A stretch of DNA of 64,000 nt from Steinernema hermaphroditum (Eukaryota > Nematoda > Chromadorea > Rhabditida > Steinernematidae). Below the pieces are notes generated by a model. It searched no databases. It was not told where the DNA came from and saw only the letters and a program-made list of their open reading frames with translations. The stretch covers positions 16,743,246 through 16,807,245 of the forward strand of contig CM059624.1 in assembly GCA_030435675.1 (NCBI GenBank), given 5' to 3'. Positions 12,311 through 24,964 of this stretch are shown piece after piece. Numbering within the stretch: the first letter of the stretch is position 1; every line of letters starts with the position of its first letter. The position numbers were made by a program, and so were the translations under genes.

Positions 12311-14243
12311 CAATTCGAGACAGCAGGGTCCTTGCTCATACAAAGAGTTCTGCATCTGACCCCTCCTGCTCCAAAGTACCATAGCATTTTTATGATTGGA
12401 TCTTGTAGAACTGCACGAGCCTGATCGAACGCGCCTACTCTCGTTGGATTTCCTGTGGACTATCTTAGTTTCCTGCAAAACTTTCAATTCGAGACAGATA
12501 GGGTCCTTGTTCATACAAAGAGTTCTGCATCTGACCCTCCTGCTCCAAAGTACCATAGCATTTTTATGATTGGATCTTGTAGAACTGCACGAGCCTGATC
12601 GAACGCGCCTATTCCCGCTCGGTTTACTGTGGACTATCTTAGTTTCCTGCAAAACTTTCAATTCGAGACAGCAGGGTCCTTGCTCATACAAAGAGTTCTG
12701 CATCTGACCCCTCCTGCTCCAAAGTACCATAGCATTTTTATGATTGGATCTTGTAGAACTGCACGAGCCTGATCGAACGCGCCTACTCCCGTTGGATTTC
12801 CTGTGGACTATCTTAGTTTCCTGCAAAACTTTCAATTCGAGACAGCAGGGTCCTTGCTCATACAAAGAGTTCTGCATCTGACCCCTCCTGCTCCAAAGTA
12901 CCATAGCATTTTTATGATTGGATCTTGTAGAACTGCACGAGCCTGATCGAACGCGCCTACTCTCGTTGGATTTCCTGTGGACTATCTTAGTTTCCTGCAA
13001 AACTTTCAATTCGAGACAGCAGGGTCCTTGTTCATACAAAGAGTTCTGCATCTGACCCTCCTGCTCCAAAGTACCATAGCATTTTTATGATTGGATCTTG
13101 TAGAACTGCACGAGCCTGATCGAACGCGCCTACTCCCGTTGGGTTTACTGTGGACTATCTTAGTTTCCTGCAAAACTTTCAATTCGAGACAGATAGGGCC
13201 TTGTTCATACAAAGAGTTCTGCATCTGACCCCTCCGCTCCAAAGTACCATAGCATTTTTATGATTGGATCTTGTAGAACTGCACGAGCCTGATCGAATGC
13301 GCCTATTCCCGCTCGGTTTACTGTGGACTATCTTAGTTTCCTGCAAAACTTTCAATTCGAGACAGCAGGGTCCTTGTTCATACAAAGAGTTCTGCATCTG
13401 ACCCCTCCTGCTCCAAAGTACCATAGCATTTTTATGATTGGATCTTGTAGAACTGCACGAGCCTGATCGAACGCGCCTATTCCCGCTCGGTTTACTGTGG
13501 ACTATCTTAGTTTCCTGCAAAACTTTCAATTCGAGACAGCAGGGTCCTTGCTCATACAAAGAGTTCTGCATCTGACCCCTCCTGCTCCAAAGTACCATAG
13601 CATTTTTATGATTGGATCTTGTAGAACTGCACGAGCCTGATCGAATGCGCCTATTCCCGCTCGGTTTACTGTGGACTATCTTAGTTTCCTGCAAAACTTT
13701 CAATTCGAGACAGCAGGGTCCTTGTTCATACAAAGAGTTATGCATCTGACCCCTCCGCTCCAAAGTACCATAGCATTTTTATGATTGGATCTTGTAGAAC
13801 TGCACGAGCCTGATCGAACGCGCCTACTCTCGTTGGATTTCCTGTGGACTATCTTAGTTTCCTGCAAAACTTTCAATTCGAGACAGTAGGGTCCTTGTTC
13901 ATACAAAGAGTTCTGCATCTGACCCCTCCTGCTCCAAAGTACCATAGCATTTTTATGATTGGATCTTGTAGAACTGCACGAGCCTGATCGAACGCGCCTA
14001 TTCCCGCTGGGTTTACTGTGGACTATCTTAGTTTCCTGCAAAACTTTCAATTCGAGACAGCAGGGTCCTTGCTCATACAAAGAGTTCTGCATCTGACCCT
14101 CCTGCTCCAAAGTACCATAGCATTTTTATGATTGGATCTTGTAGAACTGCACGAGCCGGATGGGTAGAACTGCACGAGCCTGATCGAACGCGCCTATTCC
14201 CGCTCGGTTTACTGTGGACTATCTTAGTTTCCTGCAAAACTTT
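12311..14243 (+). repeat. Block A3: heterogeneous insert within the A domain
   Basis: Units with B-associated boxes (tctcgttggatttcc near 12,434, 12,957 and 13,825; cccgttggatttcc near 12,785) are interleaved with A boxes while the leaders stay A type. The block also has a gataggg leader near 13,190 and the linked gagttatgc plus ccgctcc markers near 13,738. It ends with a unit carrying a 23-bp internal duplication. It resembles a short stretch of block A1 placed between two homogeneous stretches. Confidence 0.78.
14048..14243 (+). repeat. 196-bp unit with a 23-bp internal duplication
   Basis: The unit is 23 bp longer than usual. After cacgagcc at about 14,156 it reads ggatggg and then repeats gtagaactgcacgagcc before continuing normally. 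The repeated part is the unit's own sequence, so this is a local slippage or unequal-exchange product. Confidence 0.92.
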
Positions 14244-17200
14244 CAATTCGAGACAGCAGGGTCCTTGCTCATACAAAGAGTTCTGCATCTGACCCCTCCT
14301 GCTCCAAAGTACCATAGCATTTTTATGATTGGATCTTGTAGAACTGCACGAGCCTGATCGAACGCGCCTATTCCCGCTCGGTTTACTGTGGACTATCTTA
14401 GTTTCCTGCAAAACTTTCAATTCGAGACAGATAGGGCCTTGTTCATACAAAGAGTTCTGCATCTGACCCTCCTGCTCCAAAGTACCATAGCATTTTTATG
14501 ATTGGATCTTGTAGAACTGCACGAGCCTGATCGAATGCGCCTATTCCCGCTCGGTTTACTGTGGACTATCTTAGTTTCCTGCAAAACTTTCAATTCGAGA
14601 CAGCAGGGTCCTTGCTCATACAAAGAGTTCTGCATCTGACCCTCCTGCTCCAAAGTACCATAGCATTTTTATGATTGGATCTTGTAGAACTGCACGAGCC
14701 TGATCGAATGCGCCTATTCCCGCTCGGTTTACTGTGGACTATCTTAGTTTCCTGCAAAACTTTCAATTCGAGACAGATAGGGCCTTGTTCATACAAAGAG
14801 TTCTGCATCTGACCCTCCTGCTCCAAAGTACCATAGCATTTTTATGATTGGATCTTGTAGAACTGCACGAGCCTGATCGAACGCGCCTATTCCCGCTCGG
14901 TTTACTGTGGACTATCTTAGTTTCCTGCAAAACTTTCAATTCGAGACAGAAGGGTCCTTGCTCATACAAAGAGTTCTGCATCTGAACCCTCCTGCTCCAA
15001 AGTACCATAGCATTTTTTATGATTGGATCTTGTAGAACTGCACGAGCCTGATCGAATGCGCCTATTCCCGCTCGGTTTACTGTGGACTATCTTAGTTTCC
15101 TGCAAAACTTTCAATTCGAGACAGCAGGGTCCTTGCTCATACAAAGAGTTCTGCATCTGACCCTCCTGCTCCAAAGTACCATAGCATTTTTATGATTGGA
15201 TCTTGTAGAACTGCACGAGCCTGATCGAACGCGCCTATTCCCGCTCGGTTTACTGTGGACTATCTTAGTTTCCTGCAAAACTTTCAATTCGAGACAGATA
15301 GGGCCTTGTTCATACAAAGAGTTCTGCATCTGACCCCTCCTGCTCCAAAGTACCATAGCATTTTTATGATTGGATCTTGTAGAACTGCACGAGCCTGATC
15401 GAACGCGCCTATTCCCGCTCGGTTTACTGTGGACTATCTTAGTTTCCTGCAAAACTTTCAATTCGAGACAGATAGGGCCTTGTTCATACAAAGAGTTCTG
15501 CATCTGACCCTCCTGCTCCAAAGTACCATAGCATTTTTATGATTGGATCTTGTAGAACTGCACGAGCCTGATCGAACGCGCCTATTCCCGCTCGGTTTAC
15601 TGTGGACTATCTTAGTTTCCTGCAAAACTTTCAATTCGAGACAGATAGGGCCTTGTTCATACAAAGAGTTCTGCATCTGACCCTCCTGCTCCAAAGTACC
15701 ATAGCATTTTTATGATTGGATCTTGTAGAACTGCACGAGCCTGATCGAACGCGCCTATTCCCGCTCGGTTTACTGTGGACTATCTTAGTTTCCTGCAAAA
15801 CTTTCAATTCGAGACAGCAGGGTCCTTGCTCATACAAAGAGTTCTGCATCTGACCCTCCTGCTCCAAAGTACCATAGCATTTTTATGATTGGATCTTGTA
15901 GAACTGCACGAGCCTGATCGAACGCGCCTATTCCCGCTCGGTTTACTGTGGACTATCTTAGTTTCCTGCAAAACTTTCAATTCGAGACAGATAGGGCCTT
16001 GTTCATACAAAGAGTTCTGCATCTGACCCTCCTGCTCCAAAGTACCATAGCATTTTTATGATTGGATCTTGTAGAACTGCACGAGCCTGATCGAACGCGC
16101 CTATTCCCGCTCGGTTTACTGTGGACTATCTTAGTTTCCTGCAAAACTTTCAATTCGAGACAGCAGGGTCCTTGCTCATACAAAGAGTTCTGCATCTGAC
16201 CCTCCTGCTCCAAAGTACCATAGCATTTTTATGATTGGATCTTGTAGAACTGCACGAGCCTGATCGAACGCGCCTATTCCCGCTCGGTTTACTGTGGACT
16301 ATCTTAGTTTCCTGCAAAACTTTCAATTCGAGACAGCAGGGTCCTTGCTCATACAAAGAGTTCTGCATCTGACCCCTCCTGCTCCAAAGTACCATAGCAT
16401 TTTTATGATTGGATCTTGTAGAACTGCACGAGCCTGATCGAACGCGCCTATTCCCGCTCGGTTTACTGTGGACTATCTTAGTTTCCTGCAAAACTTTCAA
16501 TTCGAGACAGATAGGGTCCTTGCTCATACAAAGAGTTCTGCATCTGACCCTCCTGCTCCAAAGTACCATAGCATTTTTATGATTGGATCTTGTAGAACTG
16601 CACGAGCCTGATCGAACGCGCCTATTCCCGCTCGGTTTACTGTGGACTATCTTAGTTTCCTGCAAAACTTTCAATTCGAGACAGCAGGGTCCTTGCTCAT
16701 ACAAAGAGTTCTGCATCTGACCCTCCTGCTCCAAAGTACCATAGCATTTTTATGATTGGATCTTGTAGAACTGCACGAGCCTGATCGAACGCGCCTATTC
16801 CCGCTCGGTTTACTGTGGACTATCTTAGTTTCCTGCAAAACTTTCAATTCGAGACAGTCGGGTCCTTGTTCATACAAAGAGTTCTGCATCTGACCCTCCT
16901 GCTCCAAAGTACCATAGCATTTTTATGATTGGATCTTGTAGAACTGCACGAGCCTGATCGAACGCGCCTATTCCCGCTCGGTTTACTGTGGACTATCTTA
17001 GTTTCCTGCAAAACTTTCAATTCGAGACAGCAGGGTCCTTGCTCATACAAAGAGTTCTGCATCTGACCCCTCCTGCTCCAAAGTACCATAGCATTTTTAT
17101 GATTGGATCTTGTAGAACTGCACGAGCCTGATCGAACGCGCCTATTCCCGCTCGGTTTACTGTGGACTATCTTAGTTTCCTGCAAAACTTTCAATTCGAG

Positions 17201-20200
17201 ACAGCAGGGTCCTTGCTCATACAAAGAGTTCTGCATCTGACCCTCCTGCTCCAAAGTACCATAGCATTTTTATGATTGGATCTTGTAGAACTGCACGAGC
17301 CTGATCGAACGCGCCTATTCCCGCTCGGTTTACTGTGGACTATCTTAGTTTCCTGCAAAACTTTCAATTCGAGACAGCAGGGTCCTTGCTCATACAAAGA
17401 GTTCTGCATCTGACCCTCCTGCTCCAAAGTACCATAGCATTTTTATGATTGGATCTTGTAGAACTGCACGAGCCTGATCGAACGCGCCTATTCCCGCTCG
17501 GTTTACTGTGGACTATCTTAGTTTCCTGCAAAACTTTCAATTCGAGACAGCAGGGTCCTTGCTCATACAAAGAGTTCTGCATCTGACCCTCCTGCTCCAA
17601 AGTACCATAGCATTTTTATGATTGGATCTTGTAGAACTGCACGAGCCTGATCGAACGCGCCTATTCCCGCTCGGTTTACTGTGGACTATCTTAGTTTCCT
17701 GCAAAACTTTCAATTCGAGACAGTAGGGTCCTTGCTCATACAAAGAGTTCTGCATCTGACCCCTCCTGCTCCAAAGTACCATAGCATTTTTATGATTGGA
17801 TCTTGTAGAACTGCACGAGCCTGATCGAACGCGCCTATTCCCGCTCGGTTTACTGTGGACTATCTTAGTTTCCTGCAAAACTTTCAATTCGAGACAGATA
17901 GGGCCTTGTTCATACAAAGAGTTCTGCATCTGACCCTCCTGCTCCAAAGTACCATAGCATTTTTATGATTGGATCTTGTAGAACTGCACGAGCCTGATCG
18001 AACGCGCCTATTCCCGCTCGGTTTACTGTGGACTATCTTAGTTTCCTGCAAAACTTTCAATTCGAGACAGTAGGGTCCTTGCTCATACAAAGAGTTCTGC
18101 ATCTGACCCCTCCTGCTCCAAAGTACCATAGCATTTTTATGATTGGATCTTGTAGAACTGCACGAGCCTGATCGAACGCGCCTACTCCCGCTCGGTTTAC
18201 TGTGGACTATCTTAGTTTCCTGCAAAACTTTCAATTCGAGACAGCAGGGTCCTTGCTCATACAAAGAGTTCTGCATCTGACCCTCCTGCTCCAAAGTACC
18301 ATAGCATTTTTATGATTGGATCTTGTAGAACTGCACGAGCCTGATCGAACGCGCCTATTCCCGCTCGGTTTACTGTGGACTATCTTAGTTTCCTGCAAAA
18401 CTTTCAATTCGAGACAGCAGGGTCCTTGCTCATACAAAGAGTTCTGCATCTGACCCTCCTGCTCCAAAGTACCATAGCATTTTTATGATTGGATCTTGTA
18501 GAACTGCACGAGCCTGATCGAACGCGCCTATTCCCGCTCGGTTTACTGTGGACTATCTTAGTTTCCTGCAAAACTTTCAATTCGAGACAGTTAGGGTCCT
18601 TGTTCATACAAAGAGTTCTGCATCTGACCCTCCTGCTCCAAAGTACCATAGCATTTTTATGATTGGATCTTGTAGAACTGCACGAGCCTGATCGAACGCG
18701 CCTATTCCCGCTCGGTTTACTGTGGACTATCTTAGTTTCCTGCAAAACTTTCAATTCGAGACAGCAGGGTCCTTGCTCATACAAAGAGTTCTGCATCTGA
18801 CCCTCCTGCTCCAAAGTACCATAGCATTTTTATGATTGGATCTTGTAGAACTGCACGAGCCTGATCGAACGCGCCTATTCCCGCTCGGTTTACTGTGGAC
18901 TATCTTAGTTTCCTGCAAAACTTTCAATTCGAGACAGCAGGGTCCTTGCTCATACAAAGAGTTCTGCATCTGACCCTCCTGCTCCAAAGTACCATAGCAT
19001 TTTTATGATTGGATCTTGTAGAACTGCACGAGCCTGATCGAACGCGCCTATTCCCGCTCGGTTTACTGTGGACTATCTTAGTTTCCTGCAAAACTTTCAA
19101 TTCGAGACAGCAGGGTCCTTGCTCATACAAAGAGTTCTGCATCTGACCCTCCTGCTCCAAAGTACCATAGCATTTTTATGATTGGATCTTGTAGAACTGC
19201 ACGAGCCTGATCGAACGCGCCTATTCCCGCTCGGTTTACTGTGGACTATCTTAGTTTCCTGCAAAACTTTCAATTCGAGACAGCAGGGTCCTTGCTCATA
19301 CAAAGAGTTCTGCATCTGACCCTCCTGCTCCAAAGTACCATAGCATTTTTATGATTGGATCTTGTAGAACTGCACGAGCCTGATCGAACGCGCCTATTCC
19401 CGTTGGGTTTACTGTGGACTATCTTAGTTTCCTGCAAAACTTTCAATTCGAGACAGTTAGGGTCCTTGTTCATACAAAGAGTTCTGCATCTGACCCCTCC
19501 TGCTCCAAAGTACCATAGCATTTTTATGATTGGATCTTGTAGAACTGCACGAGCCTGATCGAACGCGCCTATTCCCGTTCGGTTTACTGTGGACTATCTT
19601 AGTTTCCTGCAAAACTTTCAATTCGAGACAGATAGGGCCCTTGCTCATACAAAGAGTTCTGCATCTGACCCTCCTGCTCCAAAGTACCATAGCATTTTTA
19701 TGATTGGATCTTGTAGAACTGCACGAGCCTGATCGAACGCGCCTATTCCCGCTCGGTTTACTGTGGACTATCTTAGTTTCCTGCAAAACTTTCAATTCGA
19801 GACAGATAGGGCCTTGTTCATACAAAGAGTTCTGCATCTGACCCTCCTGCTCCAAAGTACCATAGCATTTTTATGATTGGATCTTGTAGAACTGCACGAG
19901 CCTGATCGAACGCGCCTATTCCCGCTCGGTTTACTGTGGACTATCTTAGTTTCCTGCAAAACTTTCAATTCGAGACAGCAGGGTCCTTGCTCATACAAAG
20001 AGTTCTGCATCTGACCCTCCTGCTCCAAAGTACCATAGCATTTTTATGATTGGATCTTGTAGAACTGCACGAGCCTGATCGAACGCGCCTATTCCCGCTC
20101 GGTTTACTGTGGACTATCTTAGTTTCCTGCAAAACTTTCAATTCGAGACAGTAGGGTCCTTGCTCATACAAAGAGTTCTGCATCTGACCCTCCTGCTCCA

Positions 20201-20484
20201 AAGTACCATAGCATTTTTATGATTGGATCTTGTAGAACTGCACGAGCCTGATCGAACGCGCCTATTCCCGCTCGGTTTACTGTGGACTATCTTAGTTTCC
20301 TGCAAAACTTTCAATTCGAGACAGCAGGGTCCTTGCTCATACAAAGAGTTCTGCATCTGACCCTCCTGCTCCAAAGTACCATAGCATTTTTATGATTGGA
20401 TCTTGTAGAACTGCACGAGCCTGATCGAACGCGCCTATTCCCGCTCGGTTTACTGTGGACTATCTTAGTTTCCTGCAAAACTTT
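14244..20484 (+). repeat. Block A4: homogeneous A units with frequent gataggg leaders
   Basis: The box is almost always cccgctcggtttac. The main variation is in the leader: cagggtcc alternates with gatagggcc (near 14,431, 14,777, 15,298, 15,471, 15,645, 15,992, 16,511 and 17,898), and gtaggg, gaaggg, gttaggg and gtcggg forms also occur. Some gataggg leaders are two units apart (about 346 bp), giving short dimer-like stretches. The first of the four exact CENP-B-core matches lies here. Confidence 0.83.
16847..16863 (+). other. Exact match to the CENP-B box core (site 1)
   Basis: The 17 bases attcgagacagtcgggt fit NTTCGNNNNANNCGGGN at all nine fixed positions. The usual unit has cag or tag in place of tcg and fails at one position. 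In mammals this core is the part of the alpha-satellite CENP-B box needed for CENP-B binding. Whether this organism has a protein that binds it is unknown. The unit is otherwise an ordinary A unit with gttcatac. Confidence 0.7.
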
Positions 20485-20486
20485 CA

Positions 20487-20503
20487 ATTCGAGACAGTCG
20501 GGT
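20487..20503 (+). other. Exact match to the CENP-B box core (site 2)
   Basis: Same 17 bases as the site at 16,847, starting 3,640 bp further on. The following bases ccttgttcatac are also the same, so the copies are probably related by duplication. Confidence 0.7.
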
Positions 20504-21524
20504 CCTTGTTCATACAAAGAGTTCTGCATCTGACCCTCCTGCTCCAAAGTACCATAGCATTTTTATGATTGGATCTTGTAGAACTGCACGAGCCTGATCG
20601 AACGCGCCTACTCTCGTTGGGTTTCCTGTGGACTATCTTAGTTTCCTGCAAAACTTTCAATTCGAGACAGCAGGGTCCTTGCTCATACAAAGAGTTCTGC
20701 ATCTGACCCTCCTGCTCCAAAGTACCATAGCATTTTTATGATTGGATCTTGTAGAACTGCACGAGCCTGATCGAATGCGCCTATTCCCGCTCGGTTTACT
20801 GTGGACTATCTTAGTTTCCTGCAAAACTTTCAATTCGAGACAGTAGGGTCCTTGCTCATACAAAGAGTTCTGCATCTGACCCTCCTGCTCCAAAGTACCA
20901 TAGCATTTTTATGATTGGATCTTATAGAACTGCACGAGCCTGATCGAACGCGCCTACTCCCGCTCGGTTTACTGTGGACTATCTTAGTTTCCTGCAAAAC
21001 TTTCAATTCGAGACAGCAGGGTCCTTGCTCATACAAAGAGTTCTGCATCTGACCCTCCTGCTCCAAAGTACCATAGCATTTTTATGATTGGATCTTGTAG
21101 AACTGCACGAGCCTGATCGAACGCGCCTATTCCCGCTCGGTTTACTGTGGACTATCTTAGTTTCCTGCAAAACTTTCAATTCGAGACAGCAGGGTCCTTG
21201 CTCATACAAAGAGTTCTGCATCTGACCCTCCTGCTCCAAAGTACCATAGCATTTTTATGATTGGATCTTGTAGAACTGCACGAGCCTGATCGAACGCGCC
21301 TATTCCCGCTCGGTTTACTGTGGACTATCTTAGTTTCCTGCAAAACTTTCAATTCGAGACAGCAGGGTCCTTGCTCATACAAAGAGTTCTGCATCTGACC
21401 CTCCTGCTCCAAAGTACCATAGCATTTTTATGATTGGATCTTGTAGAACTGCACGAGCCTGATCGAACGCGCCTATTCCCGCTCGGTTTACTGTGGACTA
21501 TCTTAGTTTCCTGCAAAACTTTCA

Positions 21525-21541
21525 ATTCGAGACAGTCGGGT
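21525..21541 (+). other. Exact match to the CENP-B box core (site 3)
   Basis: Same 17 bases, exactly 1,038 bp (six units of 173) after site 2. It is followed by tcttgttcatac, one base different from the other sites. Confidence 0.7.
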
Positions 21542-23254
21542 TCTTGTTCATACAAAGAGTTCTGCATCTGACCCTCCTGCTCCAAAGTACCATAGCATTT
21601 TTATGATTGGATCTTGTAGAACTGCACGAGCCTGATCGAACGCGCCTATTCCCGCTCGGTTTACTGTGGACTATCTTAGTTTCCTGCAAAACTTTCAATT
21701 CGAGACAGTAGGGTCCTTGCTCATACAAAGAGTTCTGCATCTGACCCTCCTGCTCCAAAGTACCATAGCATTTTTATGATTGGATCTTGTAGAACTGCAC
21801 GAGCCTGATCGAACGCGCCTATTCCCGCTCGGTTTACTGTGGACTATCTTAGTTTCCTGCAAAACTTTCAATTCGAGACAGTAGGGTCCTTGCTCATACA
21901 AAGAGTTCTGCATCTGACCCTCCTGCTCCAAAGTACCATAGCATTTTTATGATTGGATCTTGTAGAACTGCACGAGCCTGATCGAACGCGCCTACTCCCG
22001 CTCGATTTACTGTGGACTATCTTAGTTTCCTGCAAAACTTTCAATTCGAGACAGTAGGGCCCTTGCTCATACAAAGAGTTCTGCATCTGACCCTCCTGCT
22101 CCAAAGTACCATAGCATTTTTATGATTGGATCTTGTAGAACTGCACGAGCCTGATCGAACGCGCCTATTCCCGCTCGGTTTACTGTGGACTATCTTAGTT
22201 TCCTGCAAAACTTTCAATTCGAGACAGCAGGGTCCTTGCTCATACAAAGAGTTCTGCATCTGACCCTCCTGCTCCAAAGTACCATAGCATTTTTATGATT
22301 GGATCTTATAGAACTGCACGAGCCTGATCGAACGCGCCTACTCTCGTTGGATTTCCTGTGGACTATCTTAGTTTCCTGCAAAACTTTCAATTCGAGACAG
22401 CAGGGTCCTTGTTCATACAAAGAGTTCTGCATCTGACCCTCCTGCTCCAAAGTACCATAGCATTTTTATGATTGGATCTTGTAGAACTGCACGAGCCTGA
22501 TCGAACGCGCCTATTCCCGCTCGGTTTACTGTGGACTATCTTAGTTTCCTGCAAAACTTTCAATTCGAGACAGCAGGGTCCTTGCTCATACAAAGAGTTC
22601 TGCATCTGACCCTCCTGCTCCAAAGTACCATAGCATTTTTATGATTGGATCTTGTAGAACTGCACGAGCCTGATCGAACGCGCCTACTCTCGTTGGATTT
22701 ACTGTGGACTATCTTAGTTTCCTGCAAAACTTTCAATTCGAGACAGCAGGGTCCTTGCTCATACAAAGAGTTCTGCATCTGACCCTCCTGCTCCAAAGTA
22801 CCATAGCATTTTTATGATTGGATCTTGTAGAACTGCACGAGCCTGATCGAATGCGCCTATTCCCGCTCGGTTTACTGTGGACTATCTTAGTTTCCTGCAA
22901 AACTTTCAATTCGAGACAGCAGGGTCCTTGCTCATACAAAGAGTTCTGCATCTGACCCTCCTGCTCCAAAGTACCATAGCATTTTTATGATTGGATCTTG
23001 TAGAACTGCACGAGCCTGATCGAACGCGCCTATTCCCGTTGGGTTTACTGTGGACTATCTTAGTTTCCTGCAAAACTTTCAATTCGAGACAGTAGGGCCC
23101 TTGTTCATACAAAGAGTTCTGCATCTGACCCTCCTGCTCCAAAGTACCATAGCATTTTTATGATTGGATCTTGTAGAACTGCACGAGCCTGATCGAACGC
23201 GCCTATTCCCGCTCGGTTTACTGTGGACTATCTTAGTTTCCTGCAAAACTTTCA

Positions 23255-23271
23255 ATTCGAGACAGTCGGGT
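23255..23271 (+). other. Exact match to the CENP-B box core (site 4)
   Basis: Same 17 bases, exactly 1,730 bp (ten units of 173) after site 3. It is followed by ccttgttcatac as at sites 1 and 2. Confidence 0.7.
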
Positions 23272-23944
23272 CCTTGTTCATACAAAGAGTTCTGCATCTG
23301 ACCCTCCTGCTCCAAAGTACCATAGCATTTTTATGATTGGATCTTGTAGAACTGCACGAGCCTGATCGAACGCGCCTACTCCCGCTCGGTTTCCTGTGGA
23401 CTATCTTAGTTTCCTGCAAAACTTTCAATTCGAGACAGTTAGGGCCTTGTTCATACAAAGAGTTCTGCATCTGACCCTCCTGCTCCAAAGTACCATAGCA
23501 TTTTTATGATTGGATCTTGTAGAACTGCACGAGCCTGATCGAACGCGCCTATTCCCGCTCGGTTTACTGTGGACTATCTTAGTTTCCTGCAAAACTTTCA
23601 ATTCGAGACAGCAGGGTCCTTGCTCATACAAAGAGTTCTGCATCTGACCCTCCTGCTCCAAAGTACCATAGCATTTTTATGATTGGATCTTATAGAACTG
23701 CACGAGCCTGATCGAACGCGCCTATTCTCGTTGGATTTCCTGTGGACTATCTTAGTTTCCTGCAAAACTTTCAATTCGAGACAGCAGGGTCCTTGCTCAT
23801 ACAAAGAGTTCTGCATCTGACCCTCCTGCTCCAAAGTACCATAGCATTTTTATGATTGGATCTTGTAGAACTGCACGAGCCTGATCGAACGCGCCTACTC
23901 TCGCTCGGTTTACTGTGGACTATCTTAGTTTCCTGCAAAACTTT

Positions 23945-24112
23945 CAATTCGAGACAGTTAGGGCCCTTGTTCATACAAAGAGTTATGCATCTGACCCTCC
24001 GCTCCAGCCATGCATTTTTATGATTGGATCTTATAGAACTGCACGAGCCTGATCGAACGCGCCTACTCCCGTTGGATTTCCTGTGGACTATCTTAGTTTC
24101 CTGCAAAACTTT
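23945..24112 (+). repeat. 168-bp relative of the deleted subfamily
   Basis: It shares gttaggg, gttatgcat, ctccgctcc and cttatagaac with the 161-bp units, but reads gctccagccatgcattttta, a smaller and different loss in the same place. Confidence 0.82.
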
Positions 24113-24803
24113 CAATTCGAGACAGCAGGGTCCTTGCTCATACAAAGAGTTCTGCATCTGACCCTCCTGCTCCAAAGTACCATAGCATTTTTATGATTGG
24201 ATTTTGTAGAACTGCACGAGCCTGATCGAACGCGCCTATTCCCGCTCGGTTTACTGTGGACTATCTTAGTTTCCTGCAAAACTTTCAATTCGAGACAGCA
24301 GGGTCCTTGCTCATACAAAGAGTTCTGCATCTGACCCTCCTGCTCCAAAGTACCATAGCATTTTTATGATTGGATCTTGTAGAACTGCACGAGCCTGATC
24401 GAACGCGCCTATTCTCGTTGGTTTCCTGTGGACTATCTTAGTTTCCTGCAAAACTTTCAATTCGAGACAGCAGGGTCCTTGCTCATACAAAGAGTTCTGC
24501 ATCTGACCCTCCTGCTCCAAAGTACCATAGCATTTTTATGATTGGATCTTGTAGAACTGCACGAGCCTGATCGAACGCGCCTACTCTCGTTGGATTTCCT
24601 GCGGACTATCTTAGTTTCCTGCAAAACTTTCAATTCGAGACAGCAGGGCCCTTGTTCATACAAAGAGTTCTGCATCTGACCCTCCTGCTCCAAAGTACCA
24701 TAGCATTTTTATGATTGGATCTTGTAGAACTGCACGAGCCTGATCGAACGCGCCTATTCCCGCTCGGTTTACTGTGGACTATCTTAGTTTCCTGCAAAAC
24801 TTT

Positions 24804-24964
24804 CAATTCGAGACAGTTAGGGCCTTGTTCATACAAAGAGTTATGCATCTGACCCCTCCGCTCCAATTTTTATGATTGGATCTTATAGAACTGCACGAGC
24901 CTGATCGAACGCGCCTACTCTCGTTGGATTTCCTGCGGACTATCTTAGTTTCCTGCAAAACTTT
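24804..24964 (+). repeat. 161-bp unit with 12-bp deletion (minor subfamily)
   Basis: The stretch between gctccaa and tttttatg lacks 12 bp that contain gtaccatagc. The unit also carries gttaggg, gttatgcat, cccctccgctcc, cttatagaac, tctcgttggatttcc and tgcgg. The same combination recurs in other short units, so it marks a minor subfamily. Confidence 0.9.

Noticed and set aside
3829..19470. Higher-order repeat of about 3.5-3.6 kb, suggested by gttagggtcc leaders near 3,830, 7,302 and 10,939 and by tcggg leaders 3,640 bp apart
   Set aside because: The spacings (3,470, 3,637, 3,640 bp) are similar, but the units immediately before and after these markers differ in box and run-length alleles between copies, so no multi-unit block is actually repeated.
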